This document shows, in pieces, positions 23,814-39,100 of a DNA stretch of 64,000 bases (position 1 is its first letter; each line of letters opens with the position of its first letter). The stretch is taken from the NCBI RefSeq assembly GCF_029227915.1, contig NC_079881.1, forward strand, positions 33,207,501-33,271,500, read 5' to 3'. Below the pieces are notes generated by a model. It was given only the letters and a program-made list of their open reading frames with translations. It was not told the origin of the DNA and made no database searches. A program made the position numbers and the translations under genes. Origin of the DNA: Hydractinia symbiolongicarpus (taxonomy: Eukaryota; Cnidaria; Hydrozoa; Anthoathecata; Hydractiniidae).

Positions 23814-26374
23814 GGCGATTAAACCACTTTCACTAAGCGTCTTTTTAAAAATGAAAACATTTCTGAAAACTACAAGTCTCGTGCGTTTTAGTGGTGAAAA
23901 AATAATTTAAAAAATCGTTCGGGAAATGAGTTTACTCCCTGGGTACTTTCTTTGTATACTTTTGACTATACGGGCCGAGTCGGAGATTTACGGGAAGTCG
24001 CGGGTTTTTGTTTGCGGCGATTAAACTTCTTTTATTCAGCGTCTCATCAAAAATGAAAACATTTTTAAAAACTACAAGTCTCATGGGCTTTAGTGGTTAA
24101 ATAATAATTTAAAAAATCGTTCGGAAATGAGTTTACTTCCTGGGTACTTTCTTTGTATACATTCGACTATACGGGCCAGGCCCGGGATGTACGGGAAATC
24201 GCGGGTTTTGTTTGCCGGCGATTAAACCACTTTCATTAATCGTCTCATCAAAAAAGAAAACATTTTTGAAAAATACAAGTCGCATGCGTTTTAGTGGTGA
24301 AATAATAAATTAAAAAATCGTTCGGGAAGTGAGTTTACTCCCAGGGTACTTTCTTTGTATACTTTTGACTATACGGGCCGAGTCCGGGGTTTACGGGAAA
24401 TGGCGGGTTTTCGTTTGCCGGCGATTAAACTTCTTTTATTCAGCGTCTCATCAAAAATGAAAACATTTTTGAAAACTACAAGTCTCATGCGTTTTAGTGG
24501 TGAAAAGATAATTTAAAAAATCGTTTTGGAAATGAGTTTACTCACAGGGTACTTTCTTTGTATACATTCGACTATACGGGCCAAGCCCGGGATTTAAGGG
24601 AAATCGCGGGTTTTCGTTTGCCGGCGATTAAACCACTTTCATTAGGCGTCATATCAAAAATGAAAACATTTCTGAAAACTACAAGTCTCATGCGTTTTAG
24701 TGGTGAAAAAATAATTTAAAAAATCGTTCGGGAAATGAGTTTAATCGCTGGGTACCTTCTTCGTATACTTTTGACTATACGGGCCGAATCCGGGATTTAC
24801 GGGAAATCGCGGGTTTTCGTTTGCCGGCGATTAAACTTCATTTATTCAGCGTCTCATCAAAAATGAAAACATTTTTGAAAACTACAAGTCTCATGGGCTT
24901 TAGTGGTGAAATAATAATTTAAAAAATCGTTTGGAAAATGAGTTTACTCCCTGGGTACTTTCTTTGTATACTTTTGACTATACGGTCCGAGTCCGGGGTT
25001 TACGGGAAATGGCGGGTTTTCGTTTGCCGGCGATTAAACTCCTTTTATTCAGCGTCTCATCAAAAATGAAAACATTTTTCAAAGCTACAAGTCTCATGCG
25101 CTTTAGTGGTGAAAAGATAATTCAAAAAATCGTTTTGGAAATGAGTTTACTCACAGGGTACTTTCTTTGTATGCATTCGACTATACGGGCCAAGCCCCGG
25201 ATTTACGGGAAATCGCGGAATTTCGTTTGCCGGCGATTAAACCACTTTCACTAAGCGTCTCATCAAAATTGAAAATATTTCTGAAAACTACATGTCTCAT
25301 GCGTTTTAGTGGTAAAAAAAAAAAAAATTTAAAAAATCTTTCGGGAAATGAGTTTAATACCTGGGTACTTTCTTTGTATACTTTTGACTATACGGGCCGA
25401 ATCCGGCATTTACGGGAAATCGCGGGTTTTCGTTTGCCGGCGATTAAACTTCATTTATTCAGCGTCTCATCAAAAATGAAAACATTTTTGAAAACTACAA
25501 GTCTCATGGGCTTTAGTGGTGAAATAATAATTTAAAAAATCGTTCGGGAAATGAGTTTACTCCCTGGGTACTTTCTTTGTATACTTTTGACTATACGGGC
25601 GAGTCCGGGGTTTACGGGAAATCGCGGGTTTTCGTTTGCCGGCGATTAAACTCCTTTTATTCAGCGTCTCATCAAAAATGAAAACATTTTTGAAAACTAC
25701 AAGTCTCATGCGCTTTAGTGGTGAAAAGATAATTTAAAAAATCGTTTTGGAAATGAGTTTACTCACAGGGTACTTTCTTTGTATACATTCGACTATACGG
25801 GCCAAACCCGGGATTTACGGGAAATCGCGGAATTTCGTTTGCCGGCGAATAAACCACTTTCACTAAGCGTCTCATCAAAAATGAAAACATTTCTGAAAAT
25901 TACAAGTCTCATGCGTTTTAGTGGTGAAAAAATAGTTTAAAAAATCGTTCGGGAAATGGGTTTACTCCCTGGGTACTTTCTTTGTATACTTTTGACTATA
26001 CGGGCCGAGTTGGAGATTTACGGGAAGTCGCGGGTTTTCGTTTGCCGGCGATTAAACTTCTTTTATTCAGCGTCTCATCAAAAATGAAAACATTTTTAAA
26101 AACTACAAGTCTCATGGGCTTTAGTGGTTAAATAATAATTTAAAAAATCGTTCGGGAAATTAGTTTACTCCCTGGGTACTTTCTTTGTATACATTCGACT
26201 ATACGGGCCAAGCACGGGATGTACGGGAAATCGCGTGTTTCGTTTGTCGGCGAATAAACCACTTTCATTAAGCGTCTCATCAAAAATGAAAACATTTCTG
26301 AAAACTACAAGTCTCATGCGTTTTAGTGAAGAAAAAATAATTTAAAAAATCGTTCGGGAAATGAGTTTACTCCC
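23814..26374 (+). repeat. Satellite block duplicated in tandem (shift 2637 bp), copy 2
   Basis: Near-identical to copy 1, including the A13 run at about 25315 (also at about 22678) and the AGTGAAGAAAAAAT variant at its end. The match stops at CCCAGG versus CCCTGG. Confidence 0.9.
25566..26374 (+). repeat. 810-bp satellite duplication, copy 1
   Basis: Four monomers starting near the CTATACGGGCGAGTCC variant (25591), repeated 810 bp later (26401). Confidence 0.85.
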
Positions 26375-26375
26375 A

Positions 26376-27184
26376 GGGTACTTTCTTTGTATACTTTTGA
26401 CTATACGGGCGAGTCCGGGGTTTACGGGAAATCGCGGGTTTTCGTTTGCCGGCGATTAAACTCCTTTTATTCAGCGTCTCATCAAAAATGAAAACATTTT
26501 TGAAAACTACAAGTCTCATGCGCTTTAGTGGTGAAAAGATAATTTAAAAAATCGTTTTGGAAATGAGTTTACTCACAGGGTACTTTCTTTGTATACATTC
26601 GACTATACGGGCCAAACCCGGGATTTACGGGAAATCGCGGAATTTCGTTTGCCGGCGAATAAACCACTTTCACTAAGCGTCTCATCAAAAATGAAAACAT
26701 TTCTGAAAATTACAAGTCTCATGCGTTTTAGTGGTGAAAAAATAGTTTAAAAAATCGTTCGGGAAATGGGTTTACTCCCTGGGTACTTTCTTTGTATACT
26801 TTTGACTATACGGGCCGAGTTGGAGATTTACGGGAAGTCGCGGGTTTTCGTTTGCCGGCGATTAAACTTCTTTTATTCAGCGTCTCATCAAAAATGAAAA
26901 CATTTTTAAAAACTACAAGTCTCATGGGCTTTAGTGGTTAAATAATAATTTAAAAAATCGTTCGGGAAATTAGTTTACTCCCTGGGTACTTTCTTTGTAT
27001 ACATTCGACTATACGGGCCAAGCACGGGATGTACGGGAAATCGCGTGTTTCGTTTGTCGGCGAATAAACCACTTTCATTAAGCGTCTCATCAAAAATGAA
27101 AACATTTCTGAAAACTACAAGTCTCATGCGTTTTAGTGAAGAAAAAATAATTTAAAAAATCGTTCGGGAAATGAGTTTACTCCC
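26376..27184 (+). repeat. 810-bp satellite duplication, copy 2
   Basis: Second copy of the four-monomer block, nested at the end of the 2637-bp duplication. Confidence 0.85.
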
Positions 27185-30100
27185 TGTATACTTTCTTTGT
27201 ATACTTTTGACTATACAGGCCGAGTCCGGGATTTACGGGAAGTCGCGGGTTTTCGTTTGCCGGCGATTAAACTTTTTTTATTCAGCGTCTCATCAAAAAT
27301 GAAAATATTTTTGAAAACTACAAGTCTCATGCGTTTTAGTGGTGAAAAGATAATTTAAAAAATCGTTTTGGAAATGAGTTTACTCACAGGGTACTTTCTT
27401 TGTATACATTCGACTATACGGCCAAACCCGTGATTTACGGGAAATCGCGGGTTTTCGTTTGCCAGCGATTAAACCACTTTCATTAAGCGTCTCATCAAAA
27501 ATGAAAACATTTCTGAAAACTACAAGTCTCATGCGTTTTAGTGGTGAAAAAATAATTTCAAAAATCGTACGGGAAATGAATTTACTCCCTGGCTACCTTC
27601 TTTGTATACTTTTGACTATACGGGCCGAGTCCGGCATTTACGGGAAATCGCGGGTTTTCGTTTGCCGGCGATTAAAATTCTTTTATTCAGCGTGTCATCA
27701 AAAGTGAAAACATTTTTAAAAACGGCAAGTCTCATGGGCTTTAGTGGTTAAATAATAATTTAAAAAATCGTTCGGGAAATGAGTTTACTCCCTTGGTACT
27801 TTCTTTGTATACTTTTGACTATACGGGTCGAGTCCAGGATATACGGGAAATCGCAGGTTTTCGTTTGCCGGCGATTAAACTTCTTTTATTCAGCGTCTCA
27901 TCAAAAATGAAAACATTTTTGTAAACTACAAGTCTCATGCGTTTTAGTGGTGAAAAAATAATTTAAAAAATCGCTCGGGAGAAGAGTTTACTCCCTGGGT
28001 ACTTTCTTTGTATACTTTTGACTATACGGGTCGAGTCCGGGGTTTACGGGAAATGGCGGGTTTTCGTTTGCCGGCGATTAAACTTCTTTTATTCAGCGTC
28101 TCATCAAAAATGAAAACATTTTTGAAAATACAAGTCTCATGCGTTTTAGTGGTGAAAAGATAATTTAAAAAATCGTTTTGGAAATGGGTTTACTCACCGG
28201 TTACTTTCTTTGTATGCATTCGACTATACAAGCCAAGCCCGGGATTTACGGGAAATCGCGGGTTTTCGTTTGCCGGCGATTAAACCACTTTCATTAAGCG
28301 TCTCATCAAAAATGAAAACATTTCTAAAAAGTACAAGTGTCATGCGTTTTAGTGGTGAAAAAATAATTTAAAAAATCGTTCGGGAAATGAGTTTACTCCC
28401 TGGTTACCTTCTTTGTATACTTTTGACTATACGGGCCGAGTCCGGGATTTACGGGAAATCGCGGGTTTTCGTTTGCCGGCGATTAAACTTCTTTTATTCA
28501 GCGTCTCATCAAAAATGAAAACATTTTTAAAAACTACAAGTCTCATGGGCTTTAGTGGTTAAATAATAATTTAAAAAATCGTTCGGGAAATGAGTTTACT
28601 CCCTTGGTACTTTCTTTGTATACTTTTGACTATACGGGTCGAGTCCAGGATATACGGGAAATCGCGGGTTTTCGTTTGCCGGCGATTAAACTTCTTTTAT
28701 TCAGCGTCTCATCAAAAATGAAAACATTTTTAAAAACTACAAGTCTCATGGGCTTTAGTGGTTAAATAATAATTTAAAAAATCGTTCGGGAAATGAGTTT
28801 ACTCCCTTGGTACTTTCTTTGTATACTTTTGACTATACGGGTCGAGTCCAGGATATACGGGAAATCGCAGGTTTTCGTTTGCCGGCGATTAAACTTCTTT
28901 TATTCAGCGTCTCATCAAAAATGAAAACATTTTTGTAAACTACAAGTCTCATGCGTTTTAGTGGTGAAAAAATAATTTAAAAAATCGCTCGGGAGAAGAG
29001 TTTACTCCCTGGGTACTTTCTTTGTATACTTTTGACTATACGGGTCGAGTCCGGGGTTTACGGGAAATGGCGGGTTTTCGTTTGCCGGCGATTAAACTTC
29101 TTTTATTCAGCGTCTCATCAAAAATGAAAACATTTTTGAAAACTACAAGTCTCATGCGTTTTAGTGGTGAAAAGATAATTTAAAAAATCGTTTTGGAAAT
29201 GAGTTTACTCACAGGGTACTTTCTTTGTATACATTCGACTATACAAGCCAAGCCCGGGATTTACGGGAAATCGCGGGTTTTCGTTTGCCGGCGATTAAAC
29301 CACTTTCATTAAGCGTCTCATCAAAAATGAAAACATTTCTGAAAACTACAAGTGTCATGCGTTTTAGTGGTGAAAAAATAATTTAAAAAATCGTTCGGGT
29401 AATGAGTTTACTCCCTGGTTACCTTCTTTGTATACTTTTGACTATACGGGCCCAGTCCGGGATTTACGGGAAATCGCGGGTTTTCGTTTGCCGGCGATTA
29501 AACTTCTTTTAGTCAGCGTCTCATCAAAAATGAAAACATTTTTAAAAACTAAAAGTCTCATGGGCTTTATTGGTGAAATAATAATTTAAAAAATCGTTAA
29601 GGAAATGATTTTACTCCCAGGGTACTTTCTTTGTACACTTTTGACTATACGGGCCGAGTCCAGGATTTACGGGAAATCGCTGGTTTTCGTTTGCCGGCGA
29701 TTAAACTTCTTTTATTCAGCGTCTCATCAAAAATGAAAACATTTTTGAAAATACAAGTCTCATGCGTTTTAGTGGTGAAAAGATAATTTAAAAAATCGTT
29801 TTGGAAATGGGTTTACTCACCGGTTACTTTCTTTGTATACATTCGACTATACAAGCCAAGCCCGGGATTTACGGGAAATCGCGGGTTTTCGTTTGCCGGC
29901 GATTAAACCACTTTCATTAAGCGTCTCATCATAAATGAAAACATTTCTAAAAAGTACAAGTGTCATGCGTTTTAGTGGTGAAAAAATAATTTAAAAAATC
30001 GTTCGGGAAATGAGTTTACTCCCTGGTTACCTTCTTTGTATACTTTTGACTATACGGGCCGAGTCCGGGATTTACGGGAAATCGCGGGTTTTCGTTTGCC

Positions 30101-33100
30101 GGCGATTAAACTTCTTTTATTCAGCGTCTCATCAAAAATGAAAACATTTTTAAAAACTACAAGTCTCGTGGCCTTTAGTGGTGAAATAATAATTTAAAAA
30201 ATCGTTCGGGAAATGAGTTTACTCCCTGGGTACTTTCTTTGTATACTTTTGACTATACGGGCTGAGTCCGGGGTTTACGGGAAATGGCGGGTTTTCGTTT
30301 GCCGGCGATTAAACTTCTTTTATTCAGCGTCTCATCAGAAATGAAAACATTTTTGAAAACTACAAGTCTCATGCGTTTTAGTGGTGAAAAGATAATTTAA
30401 AAAATCCTTTTGGAAATGAGTTTACTCCCTGGGTACTTTCTTTGTATACTTTTGTCTATACGGGCCGAGTCGGGGATTTACGGGAAGTCGCGGGTTTTCG
30501 TTTGCCGGCGATTAAACTTCTTTTATTCAGCGTCTCATCAAAAATGAAAACATTTTTGAAAACTACAAGTCTCATGTGCTTTAGTGGTGAAAAAATAATT
30601 TAAAAAATCGTTCGGGAAATGAGTTTACTCCCTGGGTACTTCCTTTGTATACTTTTGGCTATACGGGCCGAATCCGGGGTTTACGGAAAATGGCGGGTTT
30701 TCGTTTGCCGGCAATTAAACTCCTTTTATTCAGCGTCTCATCAAAAATGAAAACATTTTTGAAAACTACAAGTCTCATGCGTTTTAGTGGTGAAAAGATA
30801 ATTTAAAAAATCGTTTTGGAAATGGGTTTACTCACCGGTTACTTTCTTTGTATACATTCGACTATACAAGCCAAGCCCGGGATTTACGGGAAATCGCGGG
30901 TTTTCGTTTGCCGGCGATTAAACCACTTTCATTAAGCGTCTCATCAAAAATGAAAACATTTCTAAAAAGTACAAGTGTTATGCGTTTTAGTGGTGAAAAA
31001 ATAATTTAAAAAATCGTTCGGGAAATGAGTTTACTCCCTGGTTACCTTCTTTGTATGCTTTTGACTATACGGGCCGAGTCCGGGATTTACGGGAAATCGC
31101 GGGTTTTTGTTTGCCGGCGATTAAACTTCTTTCATTAAGCGTCTCATCAAAAATGAAAACATTTCTAAAAAGTACAAGTGTCATGCGTTTTAGTGGTGAA
31201 AAAATAATTTAAAAAATCGTTCAGGAAATGAGTTTACTCCCTGGTTACCTTCTTTGTATACTTTTGACTATACGGGCGGAGTCCGGGATTTACGGGAAAT
31301 CGCGGGTTTTCGTTTGCCGGCGATTAAACTTCTTTTATTCAGCGTCTCATCAAAAATGAAAACATTTTTAAAAACTACAAGTCTCATGTGCTTTAGTGGT
31401 GAGAAAATAATTTAAAAAATCGTTCGGGAAATGAGTTTACTCCCTGGGTACTTCCTTTGTATACTTTTGGCTATACGGGCCGAATCCGGGGTTTACGGAA
31501 AATGGCGGGTTTTCGTTTGCCGGCAATTAAACTCCTTTTATTCAGCGTCTCATCAAAAATGAAAACATTTTTGAAAACTACAAGTCTCATGCGTTTTAGT
31601 GGTGAAAAGATAATTTAAAAAATCGTTTTGGAAATGGGTTTACTCACCGGTTACTTTCTTTGTATACATTCGACTATACAAGCCAAGCCCGGGATTTACG
31701 GGAAATCGCGGGTTTTCGTTTGCCGGCGATTAAACCACTTTCATTAAGCGTCTCATCAAAAATGAAAACATTTCTAAAAAGTACAAGTGTTATGCGTTTT
31801 AGTGGTGAAAAAATAATTTAAAAAATCGTTCGGGAAATGAGTTTACTCCCTGGTTACCTTCTTTGTATGCTTTTGACTATACGGGCCGAGTCCGGGATTT
31901 ACGGGAAATCGCGGGTTTTTGTTTGCCGGCGATTAAACTTCTTTCATTAAGTGTCTCATCAAAAATGAAAACATTTCTAAAAAGTACAAGTGTCATGCGT
32001 TTTAGTGGTGAAAAAATAATTTAAAAAATCGTTCGGGAAATGAGTTTACTCCCTGGTTACCTTCTTTGTATACTTTTGACTATACGGGCCGAGTCCGGGA
32101 TTTACGGGAAATCGCGGGTTTTCGTTTGCCGGCGATTAAACTTCTTTTATTCAGCGTCTCATCAAAAATGAAAACATTTTTAAAAACTACAAGTCTCGTG
32201 GCCTTTAGTGGTGAAATAATAATTTAAAAAATCGTTCGGGAAATGAGTTTACTCCCTGGGTACTTTCTTTGTATACTTTTGACTATACGGGCCGAGTCCG
32301 GGGTTTACGGGAAATGGCGGGTTTTCGTTTGCCGGCGATTAAACTTCTTTTATTCAGCGTCTCATCAGAAATGAAAACATTTTTGAAAACTACAAGTCTC
32401 ATGCGTTTTAGTGGTGAAAAGATAATTTAAAAAATCCTTTTGGAAATGAGTTTACTCCCTGGGTACTTTCTTTGTATACTTTTGACTATACGGGCCGAGT
32501 CGGGGATTTACGGGAAGTCGCGGGTTTTCGTTTGCCGGCGATTAAACTTCTTTTATTCAGCGTCTCATCAAAAATGAAAACATTTTTGAAAACTACAAGT
32601 CTCATGTGCTTTAGTGGTGAAAAAATAATTTAAAAAATCGTTCGGGAAATGAGTTTACTCCCTGGGTACTTCCTTTGTATACTTTTGGCTATACGGGCCG
32701 AATCCGGGGTTTACGGAAAATGGCGGGTTTTCGTTTGCCGGCAATTAAACTCCTTTTATTCAGCGTCTCATCAAAAATGAAAACATTTTTGAAAACTACA
32801 AGTCTCATGCGTTTTAGTGGTGAAAAGATAATTTAAAAAATCGTTTTGGAAATGGGTTTACTCACCGGTTACTTTCTTTGTATACATTCGACTATACAAG
32901 CCAAGCCCGGGATTTACGGGAAATCGCGGGTTTTCGTTTGCCGGCGATTAAACCACTTTCATTAAGCGTCTCATCAAAAATGAAAACATTTCTAAAAAGT
33001 ACAAGTGTTATGCGTTTTAGTCGTGAAAAAATAATTTAAAAAATCGTTCGGGAAATGAGTTTACTCCCTGGTTACCTTCTTTGTATACTTTTGACTATAC

Positions 33101-36100
33101 GGGCCGAGTCCGGGATTTACGGGAAATGGCGGGTTTTCGTTTGCCGGCGATTAAACTTCTTTTATTCAGCGTCTCATCAGAAATGAAAACATTTTTGAAA
33201 ACTACAAGTCTCATGCGTTTTAGTGGTGAAAAGATAATTTAAAAAATCGTTTTGGAAATGAGTTTACTCCCTGGGTACTTCCTTTGTATACTTTTGACTA
33301 TACGGGCCGAGTCGGGAATTTACGGGAAGTCGCGGGTTTTTGTTTGCCGGCGGTTAAACTTCTTTTATTCAGCGTCTCATCAAAAATGAAAACATTTTTA
33401 AAAACTACAAGTCTCATGTGCTTTAGTGCTGAAAAAATAATTTAAAAAATCGTTCGGGAAATGAGTTTACTCCCTGGGTACTTCCTTTGTATACTTTTGG
33501 CTATACGGGCCGAGTCCGGGGTTTACGGAAAATGGCGGGTTTTCGTTTGCCGGCAATTAAACTCCTTTTATTCAGCGTCTCATCAAAAATGAAAACATTT
33601 TTGAAAACTACAAGTCTCATGCGTTTTAGTGGTGAAAAGATAATTTAAAAAATCGTTTTGGAAATGAGTTTACTCACAGGGTACTTTCTTTGTATACATT
33701 CGACTACACGGGCCAAGCCCGGGATTTACGGGAAATCGCAGGTTTTCGTTTGCCGGCGATTAAACCACTTTCATTAAGCATCTCATCAAAAATGAAAACA
33801 TTTCTAAAAACTACAAGTGTCATGCGTTTTAGTGGTGAAAAAATAATTTAAAAAATCGTTCGGGAAATGAGTTTACTCCCTGGTTACCTTCTTTGTATAC
33901 TTTTGACTATACGGGCCGAGTCCGGGATTTACGGGAATTCGCGGGTTTTTGTTTGCCGGCGATTAAACTTCTTTTATTTAGCGTCTCATCAAAAATGAAA
34001 ACATTTTTAAAAACTACAAGTCTTTTGGGCTTTAGTGGTGAAATAATAATTAAAAAAATCGTTTTGGAAATGAGTTTACTCACAGGGTACTTTCTTTGTA
34101 TACATTCGACTACACGGGCCAAGCCCGGGATTTACGGGAAATCGCGGGTTTTCGTTTGCCGGCGATTAAACCACTTTCATTAAGCGTCTCATCAAAAATG
34201 AAAACATTTCTAAAAACTACAAGTGTCATGCGTTTTAGTGGTGAAAAAATAATTTAAAAAATCGTTCAGGAAATGAGTTTACTCCCTGGTTACCTTCTTT
34301 GTATACTTTTGACTATACGGGCCGAGTCCGGGATTTACGGGAAATCGCGGGTTTTTGTTTGCCGGCGATTAAACTTCTTTTATTCAGCGTCTCATCAAAA
34401 ATGAAAACATTTTTAAAAACTACAAGTCTCGTGGGCTTTAGTGGTGAAATAATAATTTAAAAAATCGTTCAGGAAATGAGTTTACTCCCTGGGTACTTTC
34501 TTTGTATACTTTTGACTATACGGGCCGAGTCCGGGGTTTACGGGAAATGGCGGGTTTTCGTTTGCCGGCGATTAAACTTCTTTTATTCAGCGTCTCATCA
34601 GAAATGAAAACATTTTTGAAAACTACAAGTCTCATGCGTTTTAGTGGTGAAAAGATAATTTAAAAAATCGTTTTGGAAATGAATTTACTCCCTGGGTACT
34701 TTCTTTGTATACTTTTTACTATACGGGCCGAGTCGGGGATTTACGGGAAGTCGCGGGTTTTCGTTTGCCGGCGATTAAACTTCTTTTATTCAGCGTCTCA
34801 TCAAAAATGAAAACATTTTTAAAAACTACAAGTCTCATGGGCTTTAGTGGTGAATTAATAATTTAAAAAATCGTTCGGGAAATGAGTTTACTCCCAGGGT
34901 ACTTTCTTTGTATACTTTTGACCATACGGGCCGAGTCCAGGATTTACGGGAAATCGCAGGTTTTTGTTTGCCGGCGATTAAACTTCTTTTATTCAGCGTC
35001 TTATCAAAAATGAAAACATTTTTGTAAACTACAAGTCTCATGCGTTTTAGTGGTGAAAAAATAATTTTAAAAATCATTCGGGAAAAGAGTTTACTCCCTG
35101 GGTACTTTCTTTGTATACTTTTGACTATACGGGCCGAGTCCGGGGTTTACGAGAAATGGCGGGTTTTCGTTTGCCGGCGATTAAACTTCTTTTATTCAGC
35201 GTCTCATCAAAAATGAAAACATTTTTGAAAACTACAAGCTCATGCGTTTTAGTGGTGAAAAGATAATTTAAAAAATCGTTTTGGAAATGGGTTTACTCAC
35301 AGGTTACTTTCTTTGTATACATTCGACTATACAAGCCAAGCCCGGGATTTACGGGAAATCGCGGGTTTTCGTTTGCCGGCGATTAAACCACTTTTACTAA
35401 GCGTCTAATCAAAAATGATAACATTTCTGAAAACTACAAGTCTCATGCGTTTTAGTGGTGAAAAAATAATTTAAAAAATCGTTCGGGAAATGAGTTTACT
35501 CCCTGGGTACCTTCTTTTTATACTTTTGACTATACGGGCCGAATCCAGGATTTACGGGAAATCGCGGGTTTTCGTTTGCCGGCGATTAAAATTCTTTTAT
35601 TCAGCGTCTCATCAAAAATGAAAACATTTTTGAATACTACAAGTCTCATGGGCTTTGGTGGTGAAATAATAATTTAAAAAATCGTTCGGGAAATGAGTTT
35701 ACTCCCTGGGTACTTTCTTTGTATACTTTTGAATATACGGCCCGAGTCGGAAATTTACGGGAAGTCGCGGGTTTTCGTTTCCCGGCGATTAAACTTCTTT
35801 TATACAGCGTCTCATCAAAAATAAAAACATTTTTAAAAACTACAATTCTCATGCGTTTTTAGTGGTTAAATAATAATTTAAAAAATCTTTCGGGAAATGA
35901 GTTTACTCCCTGGGTACTTTCTTTGTATACATTCGACTATACGGGCCAAGCCCGGGATGTACGGGAAATCGCGGGTTTTCGTTTGCCGGCGATTAAACTT
36001 CTTTTATTCAGCGTTTCATCAAAAATGAAAACATTTTTTAATACTACAAGTCTCATGAGCTTTAGTTGTGAAATAATAATTTAAAAAATCGTTCGGGAAA

Positions 36101-39100
36101 TGATTTTACTCCCTGGGTACTTTCTTTGTATACTTTTGAATATACGGGCCGAGTCTGAGATTTACGGGAAGTCGCGGGTTTTCGTTTGCCGGCGATTAAA
36201 CTTCTTTTATTCAGCGTCTCATCAAAAATGAAAACATTTTTAAAAACTACAAGTCTCATGCGTTTTAGTGGTGAAAAAATAATTTAAAAAATCGCTCGGG
36301 AAAAGAGTTTACTCCCTGGGTACTTTGTTTGTATACTTTTGACTATACGGGCCGAGTCCGGGGTTTACGGGAAATGGCGGGTTTTCGTTTGCCGGCGATT
36401 AAACTTTTTTTATTCAGCGTCTCATCAAAAATGAAAACATTTTTGAAAACTACAAGTCTCATGCGTTTTAGTGGTGAAAAGATAATTTAAAAAATCGTTT
36501 TGGAAATGAGTTTACTCACAGGGTACTTTCTTTGTATACATTCGACTATACAAGCCAAGCCCGGGATTTACGGGAAATGGCGGGTTTTCGTTTGCCGGCG
36601 ATTAAACTTTTTTTATTCAGCGTCTCATCAAAAACGAAAACATTTCTGAAAACTACAAGTCTCATGGGCTTTAGTGGTGAAATAATAATTTAAAAAATCG
36701 TTCGGGAAATGAGTTTACTCCCTGGGTACTTTCTTTGTATACTTTTGAATATACGGGCCGAGTCGGAAATTTACGGGAAGTCGCGGGTTTTCGTTTCCCG
36801 GCGATTAAACTTCTTTTATACAGCGTCTCATCAAAAATAAAAACATTTTTAAAAACTACAATTCTCATGGGTTTTTAGTGGTTAAATAATAATTTAAAAA
36901 ATCTTTCGGGAAATGAGTTTACTCCCTGGGTACTTTCTTTGTATACATTCGACTATACGGGCCAAGCCCGGGATGTACGGGAAATCGCGGGTTTTCGTTT
37001 GCCGGCGATTAAACCACTTTCATTAAGCGTCTCATCAAAAATGAAAACATTTCTAAAAAGTACAAGTGTTATGCGTTTTAGTGGTTAAAAAATAATTTAA
37101 AAAATCGTTCGGGAAATGAGTTTACTCCCTGGTTACCTTCTTTGTATACTTTTGACTATACGGGCCGAGTCCGGGATTTACGGGAAATCGCGGGTTTTCG
37201 TTTGCCGGCGATTAAACTTCTTTTATTCAGCGTCTCATCAAAAATGAAAACATTTTTAAAAACTACAAGTCTCGTGGGCTTTAGTGGTGAAATAATAATT
37301 TAAAAAATCGTTCGGGAAATGAGTTTACTCCCTGGGTACTTTCTTTGTATACTTTTGAGTATACGGGCCGAGTCCAGGGTTTACGGGAAATGGCGGGTTT
37401 TCGTTTGCCGGCGATTAAACTTCTTTTATTCAGCGTCTCATCAGAAATGAAAACATTTTTGAAAACTACAAGTCTCATGCGTTTTAGTGGTGAAAAGATA
37501 ATTTAAAAAATCGTTTTGGAAATGAGTTTACTCCCTGGGTACTTCCTTTGTATACTTTTGACTATACGGGCCGAGTCGGGGATTTACGGGAAGTCGCGGG
37601 TTTTCGTTTGCCGGCGATTAAACTTCTTTTATTCAGCGTCTCATCAAAAATGAAAACATTTTTAAAAACTACAAGTCTCATGTGCTTTAGTGCTGAAAAA
37701 ATAATTTTAAAAATCGTTCGGGAAATGAGTTTACTCCCTGGGTACTTCCTTTGTATACTTTTGGCTATACGGGCCGAGTCCGGGGTTTACGGAAAATGGC
37801 GGGTTTTCGTTTGCCGGCAATTAAACTCCTTTTATTTAGCGTCTCATCAAAAATGAAAACATTTTTGAAAACTACAAGTCTCATGCGTTTTAGTGGTGAA
37901 AAGATAATTTAAAAAATCGTTTTGGAAATGAGTTTACTCACAGGGTACTTTCTTTGTATACATTCGACTACACGGGCCAAGCCCGGGATTTACGGGAAAT
38001 CGCGGGTTTTCGTTTGCCGGCGATTAAACCACTTTCATTAAGCGTCTCATCAAAAATGAAAACATTTCTGAAAACTACAAGTCTCATGCGTTTTAGTGAT
38101 GAAAAAATAATTTAAAAAATCGTTCGGGAAATGAGTTTACTCCCTGGTTACCTTCTTTGTATACTTTTGACTATACGGGCCAAGTCCGGGATTTACGGGA
38201 AATCGCGGGTTTTCGTTTGCCGGCGATTAAACTTCTTTTATTCAGCGTCTCATCAAAAATGAAAACATTTTTAAAAACTACAAGTCTCATGGGCTTTAGT
38301 GGTGAAATAATAATTTAAAAAATCGTTCGGGAAATGAGTTTACTCCCTGGGTACTTCCTTTGTATACTTTTGGCTATACGGGCCGAATCCGGGGTTTACG
38401 GAAAATGGCGGGTTTTCGTTTGCCGGCAATTAAACTCCTTTTATTCAGCGTCTCATCAAAAATGAAAACATTTTTGAAAACTACAAGTCTCATGCGTTTT
38501 AGTGGTGAAAAGATCATTTAAAAAATCGTTTTGGAAATGGGTTTACTCACCGGTTACTTTCTTTGTATACATTCGACTATACAAGCCAAGCCCGGGATTT
38601 ACGGGAAATCGCGGGTTTTCGTTTGCCGGCTATTAAACCACTTTCATTAAGCGTCTCATCAAAAATGAAAACATTTCTAAAAAGTACAAGTGTTATGCGT
38701 TTTAGTGGTGAAAAAATAATTTAAAAAATCGTTCGGGAAATGAGTTTACTCCCTAGTTACCTTCTTTGTATACTTTTGACTATACGGGCCGAGTCCGGGA
38801 TTTACGGGAAATCGCGGGTTTTCGTTTGCCGGCGATTAAACTTCTTTTATTCAGCGTCTCATCAAAAATGAAAACATTTTTAAAAACTACAAGTCTCGTG
38901 GGCTTTAGTGGTGAAATAATAATTTAAAAAATCGTTCGGGAAATGAGTTTACTCCCTGGGTACTTTCTTTGTATACTTTTGACTATACGGGTCGAGTCCA
39001 GGGTTTACGGGAAATGGCGGGTTTTCGTTTGCCGGCGATTAAACTTCTTTTATTCAGCGTCTCACCAGAAATGAAAACATTTATGAAAACTACAAGTCTC

